Assembly (NCBI GenBank): GCA_964545075.1
Contig: CAZJFS010000063.1
Coordinates: 1 to 22,580, forward strand
From: DAOPXV01 sp035352535
GTDB lineage: Bacteria > Muiribacteriota > UBA9980
Length of the DNA: 22,580 bases
Direction of reading: 5' to 3'
Positions 15,758 through 22,580 of this stretch are shown here, in pieces. The position numbers and the translations under genes are program-made. The notes beneath the pieces were generated by a model. It was given only the letters and a program-made list of their open reading frames with translations. It made no database searches and was not told the origin of the DNA. How positions within the stretch are numbered: the first letter of the stretch is position 1; every line of letters begins with the position of its first letter.

Positions 15758-16279
15758 TTATTTTTTGCCGACGTTTTCATTCTGATAAACGCCGCTGTAT
15801 GATTTTCCTACCTCGCCTTCGAGTTTGAAAAATATCAGCTGTATCAGCCTGGAATTTTTTTCGAGATGCATTCCGTTTTCGTTATATACGACGAGCAGGG
15901 CTGAAGAACGGCCGCAATAGCCGGAATCCCAGAGGGCCGTTTCGATGGTGGCTCCAGAGCGCAGCAGAGACGAACGAACGCGGGCCATGGCGAATACGTC
16001 TTTCGGGATATTGGTGATTTCATTGAAAAGAACCATATAACAGCCTTTTTCGAGAAAAACCATTCCGTCCGGGCCGAATTCGAGTTTTTTCTGTTCTGAG
16101 ATCACGCGGTCCTTGTTGGAAACCGATATTTTTCCGGCGGTCGTTATTTTCGAGACCTCGCAGAGCGTGAGTTCTATACCGTTCGGCTGTATCTGGTCGG
16201 CCGGTTTAAACATTCCCTCTACAAGGGGCTTTTCCCTGTTCAAATATTTTTCGAAATTATTAACTGATAAAAATTCCAT
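15758..16279 (-). CDS. dCTP deaminase/dUTPase-superfamily protein (Dcd/Dut-like)
   Basis: 173 residues with the trimeric dUTPase/DCD fold: QPNGIELTL at residues 31-39, then VRSSLLRSGATIETALWDSGYCGRS (residues 101-125, split here across the known signature), and SRLIQLIFFKLEG. RSSLLRSG matches the DCD nucleotide-binding signature RSSLxRxG. The Glu that acts as base in E. coli dCTP deaminase (motif LEFYN) is Val130 here (LVVYN). From memory, a mainly archaeal dUTPase-annotated branch also lacks Glu there, so this is probably a dUTP diphosphatase-like or uncharacterised nucleotide hydrolase rather than a classical dCTP deaminase. Strong GGGGAG site before the ATG. Between aroQ and dapB. Confidence 0.78.
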   Translation of the reverse strand: MEFLSVNNFEKYLNREKPLVEGMFKPADQIQPNGIELTLCEVSKITTAGKISVSNKDRVISEQKKLEFGPDGMVFLEKGCYMVLFNEITNIPKDVFAMARVRSSLLRSGATIETALWDSGYCGRSSALLVVYNENGMHLEKNSRLIQLIFFKLEGEVGKSYSGVYQNENVGKK

Positions 16280-16346
16280 GTTCTCCCCTTTATTTAAGTT
16301 TTATGCTATTTAGCGTGATAAATTTGCTTTATTTGTTTCCCGGGCC

Positions 16347-16865
16347 TTAACGGGAAAGCTTCTTTTTTATTTTAAGCGGCTTTTTTTCCGGTAAAGTCTT
16401 TTGGCGCTCTAATTTTTTCGAGGCTTTAGCCCTTAAAAACTCTATTCCGGCTTCTATCGCCAGAGCATACGCCAGCCTTCCGCCGCCCGAAATGACGGCC
16501 GCGGCCGCGTCGGATAAAAGCGAAATTCTTCTGAATTGCTCCCGGGTGAAAATATTAGTGATATGGGTTTCGACGAAAGGCGTTTTGACCGATAAAAAAG
16601 CGTCGCGCAGGCTGACCGATGTGTGCGTGAGGCCGCCGGCGTTTACGATTATGAGGTCATATTTTTCGGCGTCATTTTGTATTTTATCGATGAGCGCGCC
16701 TTCATGGTTCGATTGGAAACTTTCGGCCTTTATTTTAACGCCGTAATCGCGACCGGCCGCAAGCGAAACGAGTTCATCCAGAGTATCACGGCCGTAGATC
16801 CCGGCTTCTCGGGTTCCGAGCATGTTGAGATTCGGCCCGTTCATTATCAGTATTTTATATGACAT
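16347..16865 (-). CDS. aroQ: 3-dehydroquinate dehydratase, type II
   Basis: Dehydrates 3-dehydroquinate in the shikimate pathway. Family motifs: ILIMNGPNLNMLGTRE, IYG with catalytic Tyr24, Arg19, GLTHTSVSLRDAF, and ETHITNIFTREQFRR containing the substrate-binding His. About 172 residues: the enzyme body of ~145 is followed by a Lys-rich tail (~25-30 residues, e.g. KASKKLERQK and KKPLKIKKKL) not usual for AroQ. Start set at 16865 because a consensus promoter occupies 16876-16904; an ATG at 16904 would lie inside it. There is almost no room for a ribosome site, so translation is probably leaderless. A 7-bp hairpin without T run spans the stop codon (16336-16357). Confidence 0.92.
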   Translation of the reverse strand: MSYKILIMNGPNLNMLGTREAGIYGRDTLDELVSLAAGRDYGVKIKAESFQSNHEGALIDKIQNDAEKYDLIIVNAGGLTHTSVSLRDAFLSVKTPFVETHITNIFTREQFRRISLLSDAAAAVISGGGRLAYALAIEAGIEFLRAKASKKLERQKTLPEKKPLKIKKKLSR

Positions 16866-16875
16866 AACGGGAAAA

Positions 16876-16904
16876 ATTATATCACACTCGCTCCGGCAAG
16901 TCAA
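16876..16904 (-). promoter_or_regulatory. Near-consensus sigma-70 promoter for aroQ operon
   Basis: Minus strand: -35 TTGACT (16899-16904), 17-base spacer, perfect -10 TATAAT (16876-16881). Predicted start at about 16868-16869, only 3-4 bases before the aroQ ATG at 16865. Likely drives aroQ, dcd-like, dapB, GNAT, rsmB and the thioredoxin gene, as no terminator with a T run is seen between them. Confidence 0.85.
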
Positions 16905-16959
16905 AAAATATATTGGTTGCCTTGTCAGGCTGGATTAAATTTACTTATAAAGAGACGGG

Positions 16960-17805
16960 TTATATCCCGAAAAATTTTTCGGCCGTCGCCGTCGTTTTTT
17001 CGCAAAAGGCGTCAAACCCCGTGTTCGTTATTCCGGCGATGCATTCGGCTACCGCCCTGACGTTCGCCGGTTCGTTTCTTTTGCCCCGCAGACCCTGCGG
17101 CGACATATAAGGGCAATCGGTTTCGACCATTATCCGGCCTTCCGGTATGACGTCGAAGATAGCTTTTACGGGTTGAGGTATCTTTTCGCGGTTTTCGCAT
17201 CCGGTTAGAACGTTATAAACGGATGCGTTCGTTTTGGCGACTATCTTGTATATTTCTTTCAGCGGATAGGTTATCGAAGCGGTAAATGAAAAATGAAACC
17301 CTCTTTCGGCGGCCCATGCGGCGAACGCGGCGTCGCCGGAATAGCAGTGGAACACGCCTTTGAATTCTTTGCCGCCGATGATCTTTTTGAAATCGTCAAA
17401 AGCGTCGCGCAGGTGCATTATTACCGGGATTTTATGGAATATGGCGAATTCGAGCTGCGCCGTGAAAGCTTTTATCTGCTTATCGACGGGCGAAAGGTTC
17501 TTGAAGTAGTCGAGACCTATTTCGCCTAACGCCGATATTTCCCCGTTCTTGATCGCGGCTTCGGCTTCGGCGAGGCTTTTGTCTGAAAATTCCCCGGCGT
17601 CGTGAGGATGGACGCCATAAGACGCGAATATTTTGCCGGGATGCTTTTTCGCGAGGCCGATATTATAAAGCGACGATCTGGAGTTTATTCCGACGCTTAT
17701 GATTTTTTTTATTCCGTTAATTTCGGCTCTTTTTATGACTTCTTCGCCGTCATCCTTGTAACATTCATCCTCCAGGTGCGCGTGGGTGTCGATCAAATAT
17801 GCCAT
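16960..17805 (-). CDS. tatD: TatD-family metal-dependent hydrolase
   Basis: 281 residues, TIM-barrel TatD/YcfH family (3'-5' DNase or related hydrolase). Metal ligands and motifs: DTHAHLED (residues 6-13), GEIGLDYF near 94-101, VIMHLRDA near 131, FHCYSG near 152, and MVETDCPYMSPQGLRGKRNEPA near 227-248 (split across the signature), ending TATAEKFFGI. Compared with E. coli YcfH (265 residues) there is an extra stretch of about 25-30 residues between ITYPLKE and MVETD, rich in polar residues. Follows the glycosyltransferase by 16 bases with AAAGGA upstream of the ATG. Nuclease activity is not proven for all members. Confidence 0.93.
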   Translation of the reverse strand: MAYLIDTHAHLEDECYKDDGEEVIKRAEINGIKKIISVGINSRSSLYNIGLAKKHPGKIFASYGVHPHDAGEFSDKSLAEAEAAIKNGEISALGEIGLDYFKNLSPVDKQIKAFTAQLEFAIFHKIPVIMHLRDAFDDFKKIIGGKEFKGVFHCYSGDAAFAAWAAERGFHFSFTASITYPLKEIYKIVAKTNASVYNVLTGCENREKIPQPVKAIFDVIPEGRIMVETDCPYMSPQGLRGKRNEPANVRAVAECIAGITNTGFDAFCEKTTATAEKFFGI

Positions 17806-17821
17806 TTTTCAATCCTTTCGG

Positions 17822-19330
17822 TTATTTCGGGACCATTAAATATTTAGGCCGCGTTTCAGCGCCGGCCACGGGCCAGAATGTTGCCGCGTCGCTGAAAACG
17901 ATTTTTTTTAAAACATAGTTATCCGCTATGCCGGTGTTTTTCTTTAGAAGCGTCGGCGTATCGAGTATTATGGCCGCGAATCGTTTTTTTTTCATTTCCG
18001 CCCTCATTTCGTCCAGAAACGCATCCTTCATTTGCTCATTGGAACTTAAAAGTATATTTATCATCGGGAGCATGTGTATATGCGTTTTTTTCCCCGCCAT
18101 CGAGCACAAAAATCCGTGATATGGCATGAAAACTTCGCCCTGAATGTTTTTAATCTGTTCTATAAGCTCGTCGCCAGCTCTTCTGTCGGCCGCGGACGGA
18201 ATCTGTTTTACGGGATCGTATGCGAGAAGCGAAAATTGAATGACGCAGATAAAATAGACCAGGTTGGAGTATTTTAATGAACCGGGTTCGGTCCGCCCCG
18301 GGTCCGACCGCGGCGTTTCCGCGATGAATAATCCCATGACTATAGCGAGTATGGCGCAGGATGGAATAAGGACGTTGATATAACTTTCCCAGAGTATCCT
18401 GGTGTAAGCGGGGCCGGCGAACATGCCCAGGAACATCAGCGAATAAAACCAGAATGCTTTCCGGTCTTTTTTAAAAGCGCCGAAAAAAAACGCCAGGCAT
18501 ATACAGATGGCCGGAGCCATCCGGAGCACGTCATCGGCCAGGAAAATGAACAGGTTCATAAAAACGTCGCCGACCTGCCGGCTGAATTGATGGAGGTAGA
18601 ACAGGACCGAAAAAACGTGAAAAGAAAACCATCCGGCATAAATTTTATCGAATAAAAGTATGGAGCCGCCCAGAAAGAAAGATAAGGACGATATAAAGCA
18701 AACAGCCAGCCGCTGGTTCGATATTGCCGAATAGAGCATGAGCGGGGCTGACATCATAAGGGCCGTCTGTTTAGAAAGAAATGAAAGCGCGATCAAAGCG
18801 CCGGCCAGAATATAGAAAGCGCCGGTTTCATGAAATCTGACGATATATGCGGCGGCCAGAAAGAAAGCGAGAAACATAGTGTCTTCCCTGGCTATGTCCA
18901 TCCAGAATCCGGTCTGCCCGAATGTCGCCGCGAAAAAACACGCCGCGATGAACGAAGCCGCCTTGTTTTGCGTTTCCGAGCGCACGAACTTATATATGAA
19001 AAGCATGCATATGAGAGAGGCGGCGAATGAAACCAGCCGTAGTTGGGCAAATCCGGTCCAGGAAAGGTTGCACAGAAGCGCCGAAATATAGAAATAAAGA
19101 GGCGTATAAGGAAAAGACATGAATTCTATGGATGGTTTTTCGTATAAAGGCGAACCTGAAATTATTCTCGCGGCATGATCAACGGCGCCGCCTTCCATCC
19201 ATTCAAGTTCGTACGGATAAAAAATTCGCAGCGCGGCGAGCGTCAGATAAATGAAAAAATAAGCCAGCGCCGAGAGGAACAGTAAATTTTTAAGGGCGCT
19301 GTTAATTTTTAAAGAGGTTTCCCGGCTCAT
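17822..19330 (-). CDS. GT39-type (ArnT/PMT-like) polytopic membrane glycosyltransferase
   Basis: 502 residues with about ten predicted membrane helices. The first extracytoplasmic loop has YELEWMEGGAVDHAARI and GSPLYEKPSIEFMSFPYTPLYFY, the pattern of GT-C/GT39 enzymes that use lipid-linked sugars; the acidic residues there are the expected catalytic site. A second acidic motif, DIAREDTMF, follows in the next loop, and LSFLSKQTALMMS is also typical. It likely transfers a sugar from a polyprenyl-phosphate donor to protein or glycolipid outside the cytoplasm; the acceptor is unknown. AAAGG lies about 8 bases before the ATG. Own promoter; tatD follows in the same unit. A role in pilin or lipoprotein glycosylation is speculative. 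Confidence 0.86.
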   Translation of the reverse strand: MSRETSLKINSALKNLLFLSALAYFFIYLTLAALRIFYPYELEWMEGGAVDHAARIISGSPLYEKPSIEFMSFPYTPLYFYISALLCNLSWTGFAQLRLVSFAASLICMLFIYKFVRSETQNKAASFIAACFFAATFGQTGFWMDIAREDTMFLAFFLAAAYIVRFHETGAFYILAGALIALSFLSKQTALMMSAPLMLYSAISNQRLAVCFISSLSFFLGGSILLFDKIYAGWFSFHVFSVLFYLHQFSRQVGDVFMNLFIFLADDVLRMAPAICICLAFFFGAFKKDRKAFWFYSLMFLGMFAGPAYTRILWESYINVLIPSCAILAIVMGLFIAETPRSDPGRTEPGSLKYSNLVYFICVIQFSLLAYDPVKQIPSAADRRAGDELIEQIKNIQGEVFMPYHGFLCSMAGKKTHIHMLPMINILLSSNEQMKDAFLDEMRAEMKKKRFAAIILDTPTLLKKNTGIADNYVLKKIVFSDAATFWPVAGAETRPKYLMVPK

Positions 19331-19361
19331 TCAAAGGCCTTTCTTTATGATTTCGCGACAT

Positions 19362-19391
19362 ATTTTACTAAAAAAAGGTGGCCCTTGTCAA
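19362..19391 (-). promoter_or_regulatory. Sigma-70-type promoter for GT39-tatD
   Basis: Minus strand: perfect -35 TTGACA (19386-19391), 18-base spacer, -10 TAAAAT (19362-19367). Predicted start near 19355 gives a ~25-base leader before the ATG at 19330. Confidence 0.7.
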
Positions 19392-19458
19392 TTGTTGTGT
19401 TTTTGTGCTAAACTAAAAAAGGCTTGTGTTTTAAAAAGAAACATCGGAAAAGAAGAGC

Positions 19459-19487
19459 TTGACAAAAATAATGCGAGCTGTTAGAAT
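19459..19487 (+). promoter_or_regulatory. Sigma-70 consensus promoter upstream of the lipoprotein gene
   Basis: Perfect -35 TTGACA (19459-19464), 17-base spacer, -10 TAGAAT (19482-19487). Predicted start near 19494, about 255 bases before the lipoprotein ATG but only ~75 bases before a terminator-like hairpin. Confidence 0.75.
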
Positions 19488-19493
19488 AAATTG

Positions 19494-19605
19494 TACGCTT
19501 TAAAACATGTCACGGAATAACTTTATAAGCACATTAACCTTTCACGGAAGAAATTGTTATCATGAAGATACCGCCTTCTTTTTATTAGAGAAGACGGTTT
19601 TTGCT
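19494..19605 (+). ncRNA. Candidate small RNA or attenuated leader
   Basis: Bounded by a consensus promoter and an intrinsic-terminator-like hairpin, giving a predicted transcript of about 110 bases with no ORF that has a ribosome site. CACGGAA occurs twice in it (near 19510 and 19552). I do not recognise a known riboswitch. It could be a small RNA or a leader that attenuates the downstream lipoprotein. Evidence is positional only. Confidence 0.35.
19570..19605 (+). terminator. Terminator-like hairpin in the lipoprotein leader
   Basis: Arms 19570-19581 and 19587-19598 pair over 12 positions with one C-A mismatch and one G-U, loop of 5, followed by TTTTT-GC-TTTT on the plus strand. The minus-strand side lacks a T run, so it acts rightward. 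Confidence 0.6.
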
Positions 19606-19636
19606 TTTGAAAAAGGTTTTATTGCCGTATTTTAAG

Positions 19637-19664
19637 TTGTGTTTTAAATTTTTTGTGCTATAAA
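19637..19664 (+). promoter_or_regulatory. Possible second promoter of the lipoprotein gene
   Basis: -35-like TTGTGT (19637-19642), 16-base spacer, -10-like TATAAA (19659-19664). It lies downstream of the hairpin and would give a ~80-base leader. Weaker than the upstream promoter. Confidence 0.4.
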
Positions 19665-19750
19665 TTATAGCAATCAAAAAAATGGAACCGAAATTATGTT
19701 TTGTGTTGAAAACTAAATATTATAACGTCTGTAAAAAATGGAGGCTTGAA

Positions 19751-21439
19751 ATGATTAGACTTAAAAGCATGTTTGCCGGAGTGGCTGTTCTAATTATGCT
19801 GTTGCTGGGTGTTTCATTTATCGCCGGGTGCGGTGGCGGCGGCGCCGCTGGTATTGGCGGTTATTTTCTTGAAAAACAAAATGAAAACGACGATACGAAT
19901 AATAATGCGACGACCGGGCAAATGATAACCGTAGAATTAACAGCCCCGGACTTTGCGCTAAGTTCCGCGGTTTCGGCCAGCCCCGCACGCGCGGTGGATT
20001 CGAACGATGGCAGGCTTGAAATTGCGGTTGTAAATAAAGATAACCCATCGGAAGAAATTGGCACAGCGTCCTTGAATCCCTTTTCGTTCTCCATTCCGAT
20101 TGGTTCGCAAAGCAAAACGGCCATGATCATCATCCGCGAAAAAGCCACGCAAAAGATTGTTTCATGCTGTCTTCTCGGCGTAGTACCGAATTCTTCTCAG
20201 GTGCCTTCCGCGGTAAAGAATATTGTCGTTAAGGGCATAACTATAAACGCAGAAACGACCGCCAAGGCGATTCTTGCAATCGAAAAAAACGTCGTGCCGA
20301 CGTTTCCTTTCGTGTCGGTATCCAGCGCGCAGACCGATCCTAACGTTACCGTAGATTATACCGGCCAGAAATCACCGGTTGAAAGCGCGGTCGAATCGAA
20401 ATTCTCGACTTCTACAATCGACGAATTAGAAAAAGCCGTGGAAACAGTCTGCGGCATCGTCAAATCTTCCAGCGTATCTTCGACCCTGAAAAACTCTATA
20501 GTAACCGCCACGAATTCTTTGATGTCGGTTTCACAGGTTTTGACATCATTCGTGAATATAAGTAAATCGTCCGACAGTTCAGTAACTTCGGTCATCAACT
20601 CAAAATATCTTTCAACCAGCGTGAAATTATCCAACACCACTATCAACTCACAAACCGGCGATAACACCATCGTTACGGTTACAAACGACATTGTAGCCCT
20701 GAAGACGGATTATAAGGCGCCAACGCTCACGTCCGTTTCAATATCTCCCGTGTCGGTCCACACGGGCGAATATATAACGGTCACGTTTACTGCGAGCGAA
20801 GCCCTCGCCAATATTCCGACGGTCGTAATACTTGGCAGGAACGCCCTTGTCACGAAAATTTCGGGCAACTCATATAACGCAGTCCTCCAAACGACTTTAA
20901 GCGACTCAGGAACAGTTGCATTTTCGATATCTTCCTATATAGACCTGGCCGGAAACGCCGGCGGCACGGTCACGGCGACCACCGATGGCTCGACCTGCTG
21001 GGCTAGGGCGACTGCTCCAACGAACGTCGTCACGCCGATATTCAGCATTTCGAGCGGCACTTATTCAGAGGCCCAGACCGTAACTATAACAACGGCCACC
21101 GCTGGCGCGACGATCAGGTACACACTTGACGGCTCAACTCCTTCGGCTACGAACGGAACTGTTTATTCAGCCCCGATAACGATTTCTTCGACGACAACCA
21201 TCAAAGCCATTGCAACCAAGGCAAATGTGACGAATTCCGACATTGCGAGCGCGACTTACACTATAAATCTAGTTACGCTCCAGGCAGCCGCGCCTGAATT
21301 CAGCCATACGGCGGGCACTTACACATCGACGCAGAGCGTATCTATCACATCCGCGACGGCAGGCGCAACCATCACAGGTACACGCTCGATGGCAGCGCTC
21401 CTACGGCGTCTTACGGAACGGTTTATACCGCACCCATAA
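19751..21439 (+). CDS. Repeat-containing lipoprotein, N-terminal part (frame broken in repeat 2)
   Basis: 562 residues as read. GGAGG at 19740-19744, 6 bases before the ATG, fixes the start at 19751. Residues 1-26 are a lipoprotein signal; lipobox FIAGC makes Cys27 the lipidated residue. Residues ~28-320 are Ser/Thr/Val-rich with no recognised domain. About 320-420 is an Ig-like domain (LTSVSISPVSV, TVTFTASEALANIPTVVILG, DLAGNAGGTVTATTDGS), similar to bacterial surface Ig modules. From 21032 come repeats of the chitobiase/beta-hexosaminidase C-terminal type (CHB_HEX_C_1): repeat 1 is intact, repeat 2 is cut by a 2-base insertion near 21374. Residues after ~542 (TGTRSMAALLRR) are out of frame, and the stop at 21439 is an artefact of the shift. 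Probably cell-surface; an adhesin or carbohydrate-binding role is inference. Confidence 0.85.
   Translation: MIRLKSMFAGVAVLIMLLLGVSFIAGCGGGGAAGIGGYFLEKQNENDDTNNNATTGQMITVELTAPDFALSSAVSASPARAVDSNDGRLEIAVVNKDNPSEEIGTASLNPFSFSIPIGSQSKTAMIIIREKATQKIVSCCLLGVVPNSSQVPSAVKNIVVKGITINAETTAKAILAIEKNVVPTFPFVSVSSAQTDPNVTVDYTGQKSPVESAVESKFSTSTIDELEKAVETVCGIVKSSSVSSTLKNSIVTATNSLMSVSQVLTSFVNISKSSDSSVTSVINSKYLSTSVKLSNTTINSQTGDNTIVTVTNDIVALKTDYKAPTLTSVSISPVSVHTGEYITVTFTASEALANIPTVVILGRNALVTKISGNSYNAVLQTTLSDSGTVAFSISSYIDLAGNAGGTVTATTDGSTCWARATAPTNVVTPIFSISSGTYSEAQTVTITTATAGATIRYTLDGSTPSATNGTVYSAPITISSTTTIKAIATKANVTNSDIASATYTINLVTLQAAAPEFSHTAGTYTSTQSVSITSATAGATITGTRSMAALLRRLTERFIPHP
21371..21378 (+). other. Two-base insertion causing a frameshift in the repeat lipoprotein
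   Basis: Repeat 1 reads ...GCGACGATC AGGTACACA..., and repeat 2 reads ...GCAACCATC AC AGGTACACG.... Removing two bases (AC at 21374-21375) restores GATIRYTLDGS and an open frame to the window end. Repeat 2 is 260 bases, against 258 for repeats 1 and 5. No slippery heptamer is present. Confidence 0.85.
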
Positions 21440-22580
21440 CTATTTCAACGACGACGACAATTAAAGCAATGGCGACAAAAATCGGCATGACCGATTCCTC
21501 GGTATCGAGCGCGGCCTATACTATAAATATAGTCCCGGCACAGGAGTCTGCGCCGACATTCACGCCAGCGGCCGGCGCTTACATATCGGGACAGAGCGTT
21601 ACCCTTGCTTCAGCCACGCCGGGAGCGATCATTATATATACGACAGATGGTTCTGTGCCTGCATTCACCGCCTCTGGAGACGCGGCTCAGACCGGCGTGA
21701 AATATAATTCATCGCCTATTCCATTAATTTATCCGACAACGATAACCGCTATCGCTAAGGTCCCTGGCAGTATGACGCAGTCGAATGTTTCGGTCGCCGT
21801 TTACACGATCTCGGCGGCGGCGCCCACGTTCACGCCTGCGGCCGGATCGTATACCTCGACGCAGAGCGTATTACTGACATCGGCGACGGCAGCGCCAGGC
21901 GCGAAAATTCGTTATACGACAGACGGTACGATCCCGACCGACGTAACCGGGAATATATATAGTTCAGCAATTTCAGTAAGTTCTACCACGACGATAAAGG
22001 CGATAGCGACAGCGCCCGGCATAACGAGTTCAGCCGTTTCAAGCGCTGCATATACAATAAATATTCCGGCGCAGGTTTCGGCTCCATCGTTCAATCCCGC
22101 GGCCGGAAGTTATACGACGACGCAAAGCGTATCGCTGACATCTTCTACCGCTGGCGCCGTTATACGTTATACGACGGACGGTACGACCCCGACCGCGACG
22201 ACTGGAAATTTATACAGCTCAGCAATTTCAGTAAGTTCTACCACGACGATAAAAGCGATAGCGACGAAGACCGGCATGACCGATTCAGCCGTATCGAGCG
22301 CTACATATACAATGAACATACCTTTGCCGGCCGTTTCAGATCCGACTTTCTCGCCTGCCGCCGGCTCGTACAGTTCGGTTCAGAACGTGACTATTTCAAC
22401 CACGACTAGCGGTGCCACGATAAAATATACGACAGACGGCTCGGTGCCTTCTTCTACCAATGGCCTGACATACAGCAGTGCCATTTCGATTGGCACGACT
22501 ACGACGATAAAGGCGATGGCAGTGAAGACGGGCATGATGGATTCCGCCGTTACGAGCGCCGCATATACGATAAACATACC
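21376..22580 (+). pseudogene. Repeat lipoprotein, continuation in shifted frame, open at window end
   Basis: Reading from 21376 (AGG TAC ACG) gives an open frame with no stop to 22580: rest of repeat 2, then repeats 3-5, and most of repeat 6, each about 86 residues with the core APTFxPAAGxYxxxQSV, IRYTTDGxxPT, SSTTTIKAIATKxGMTDSAVSSAxYTINI. It is plainly the 3' continuation of the gene starting at 19751 and has no ribosome site of its own. Restored, the protein would exceed 940 residues before the window ends. Whether this is a true inactivating mutation, a phase-variable state or a sequencing or assembly error cannot be told here. Confidence 0.8.

Larger units (their letters stand above)
19331..19750. 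other. Divergent intergenic region
   Basis: 420 bases without a convincing gene, AT-rich. It holds a minus-strand promoter for the GT39 gene, a plus-strand promoter, a plus-strand terminator-like hairpin, and a possible second plus-strand promoter (each entered separately). Two similar stretches (TTGTGTTTTTGTGCTA near 19394 and TTGTGTTTT...TTTTGTGCTA near 19637) may be repeated regulatory elements. An ATG at 19682 in frame with the lipoprotein has no ribosome site and is not its start. Confidence 0.7.
21032..22580 (+). repeat. Tandem ~258-bp coding repeats (CHB_HEX_C-type)
   Basis: Units begin at 21032, 21290, 21550, 21820, 22081 and 22339, with lengths 258, 260, 270, 261, 258 and at least 242 (cut by the window). 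Units 4 and 5 are nearly identical in places: 21961-22010 and 22216-22265 differ at 2 of 50 bases. Unit 3 is the most divergent, with about 4 extra residues and a different centre (GDAAQTGVKYNSSP). Confidence 0.9.

Noticed and set aside
15745..15780. Longer DapB start at 15780
   Set aside because: It would overlap the dcd-like gene and add a non-conserved tail; the ATG at 15744 has a good ribosome site just upstream.
16866..16904. Longer AroQ start at 16904
   Set aside because: The extra codons overlap the -35 and -10 of a consensus promoter, and AroQ homology begins at MSYKILIMNGP.
21365..21385. Programmed ribosomal frameshift in the repeat lipoprotein
   Set aside because: No X-XXY-YYZ heptamer or downstream stimulatory structure; a 2-base insertion relative to the sister repeats explains the shift.
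21032..22580. CRISPR array or chitobiase enzyme
   Set aside because: Units are ~258-bp coding repeats of a non-catalytic CHB_HEX_C-type domain; no short repeats with spacers and no glycoside hydrolase catalytic domain.

Overview
The window looks like bacterial chromosome of moderate GC. It is densely packed, mostly on the minus strand, with AG-rich ribosome binding sites, consensus-like sigma-70 promoters and intrinsic terminators. A type III glutamine synthetase, many prepilin-like proteins, a FecR-domain protein, a solitary acyl-CoA dehydratase activase-type protein and a lipoprotein with chitobiase-type repeats together suggest an uncultured, probably anaerobic, pilus-bearing bacterium. 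Candidate phyla such as Riflebacteria or Elusimicrobiota would fit, but the sequence alone does not fix the taxon. No rRNA, tRNA, CRISPR array, insertion sequence or phage gene was seen.

Layout. (1) 2-1630, plus strand: 3' part of a type III glutamine synthetase, ending at a 15-bp bidirectional terminator (1692-1729). (2) 1732-2982, minus: a secreted LysM protein with a glycine-zipper tail and its own extended -10 promoter. (3) 3097-10926, minus: six prepilin-like genes in two sets of three. Set A (read 10926 to 7112) has the order GspI/PilV-like, GspJ/PilW-like, giant GspK/PilX-like. Set B (read 6207 to 3097) has the order giant GspK/PilX-like, GspI/PilV-like, GspJ/PilW-like. A secreted FecR-domain gene and a terminator lie between them. 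(4) 10947-12318: a solitary DUF2229-type gene and yjbQ, from their own promoter. (5) 12384-16865: a housekeeping run read aroQ, dcd-like, dapB, GNAT, rsmB, TlpA-like thioredoxin, driven by a strong promoter that appears to make a nearly leaderless aroQ message. (6) 16960-19330: tatD and a GT39-type membrane glycosyltransferase with their own promoter. (7) 19331-19750: a divergent intergenic region with a consensus plus-strand promoter followed about 75 bases later by a terminator-like hairpin (a candidate ~110-nt leader or small RNA) and a second possible promoter. (8) 19751 to the window end, plus: a long lipoprotein with an Ig-like domain and at least six ~86-residue chitobiase/hexosaminidase C-terminal-type repeats. 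Its frame is broken by a 2-base insertion in repeat 2.

How it fits together. The pilin block lacks a major pilin, assembly ATPase, platform protein, secretin and prepilin peptidase. It therefore probably supplies tip or priming complexes to machinery encoded elsewhere. Two complete sets, each with an unusually large PilX/GspK-type subunit, suggest two alternative tips. The FecR and LysM proteins may act in the envelope alongside them (inference). The most interesting items are this duplicated minor-pilin block, the frameshifted repeat lipoprotein with its unusual leader, the leaderless aroQ promoter, and the dCTP deaminase-like protein lacking the usual catalytic glutamate.
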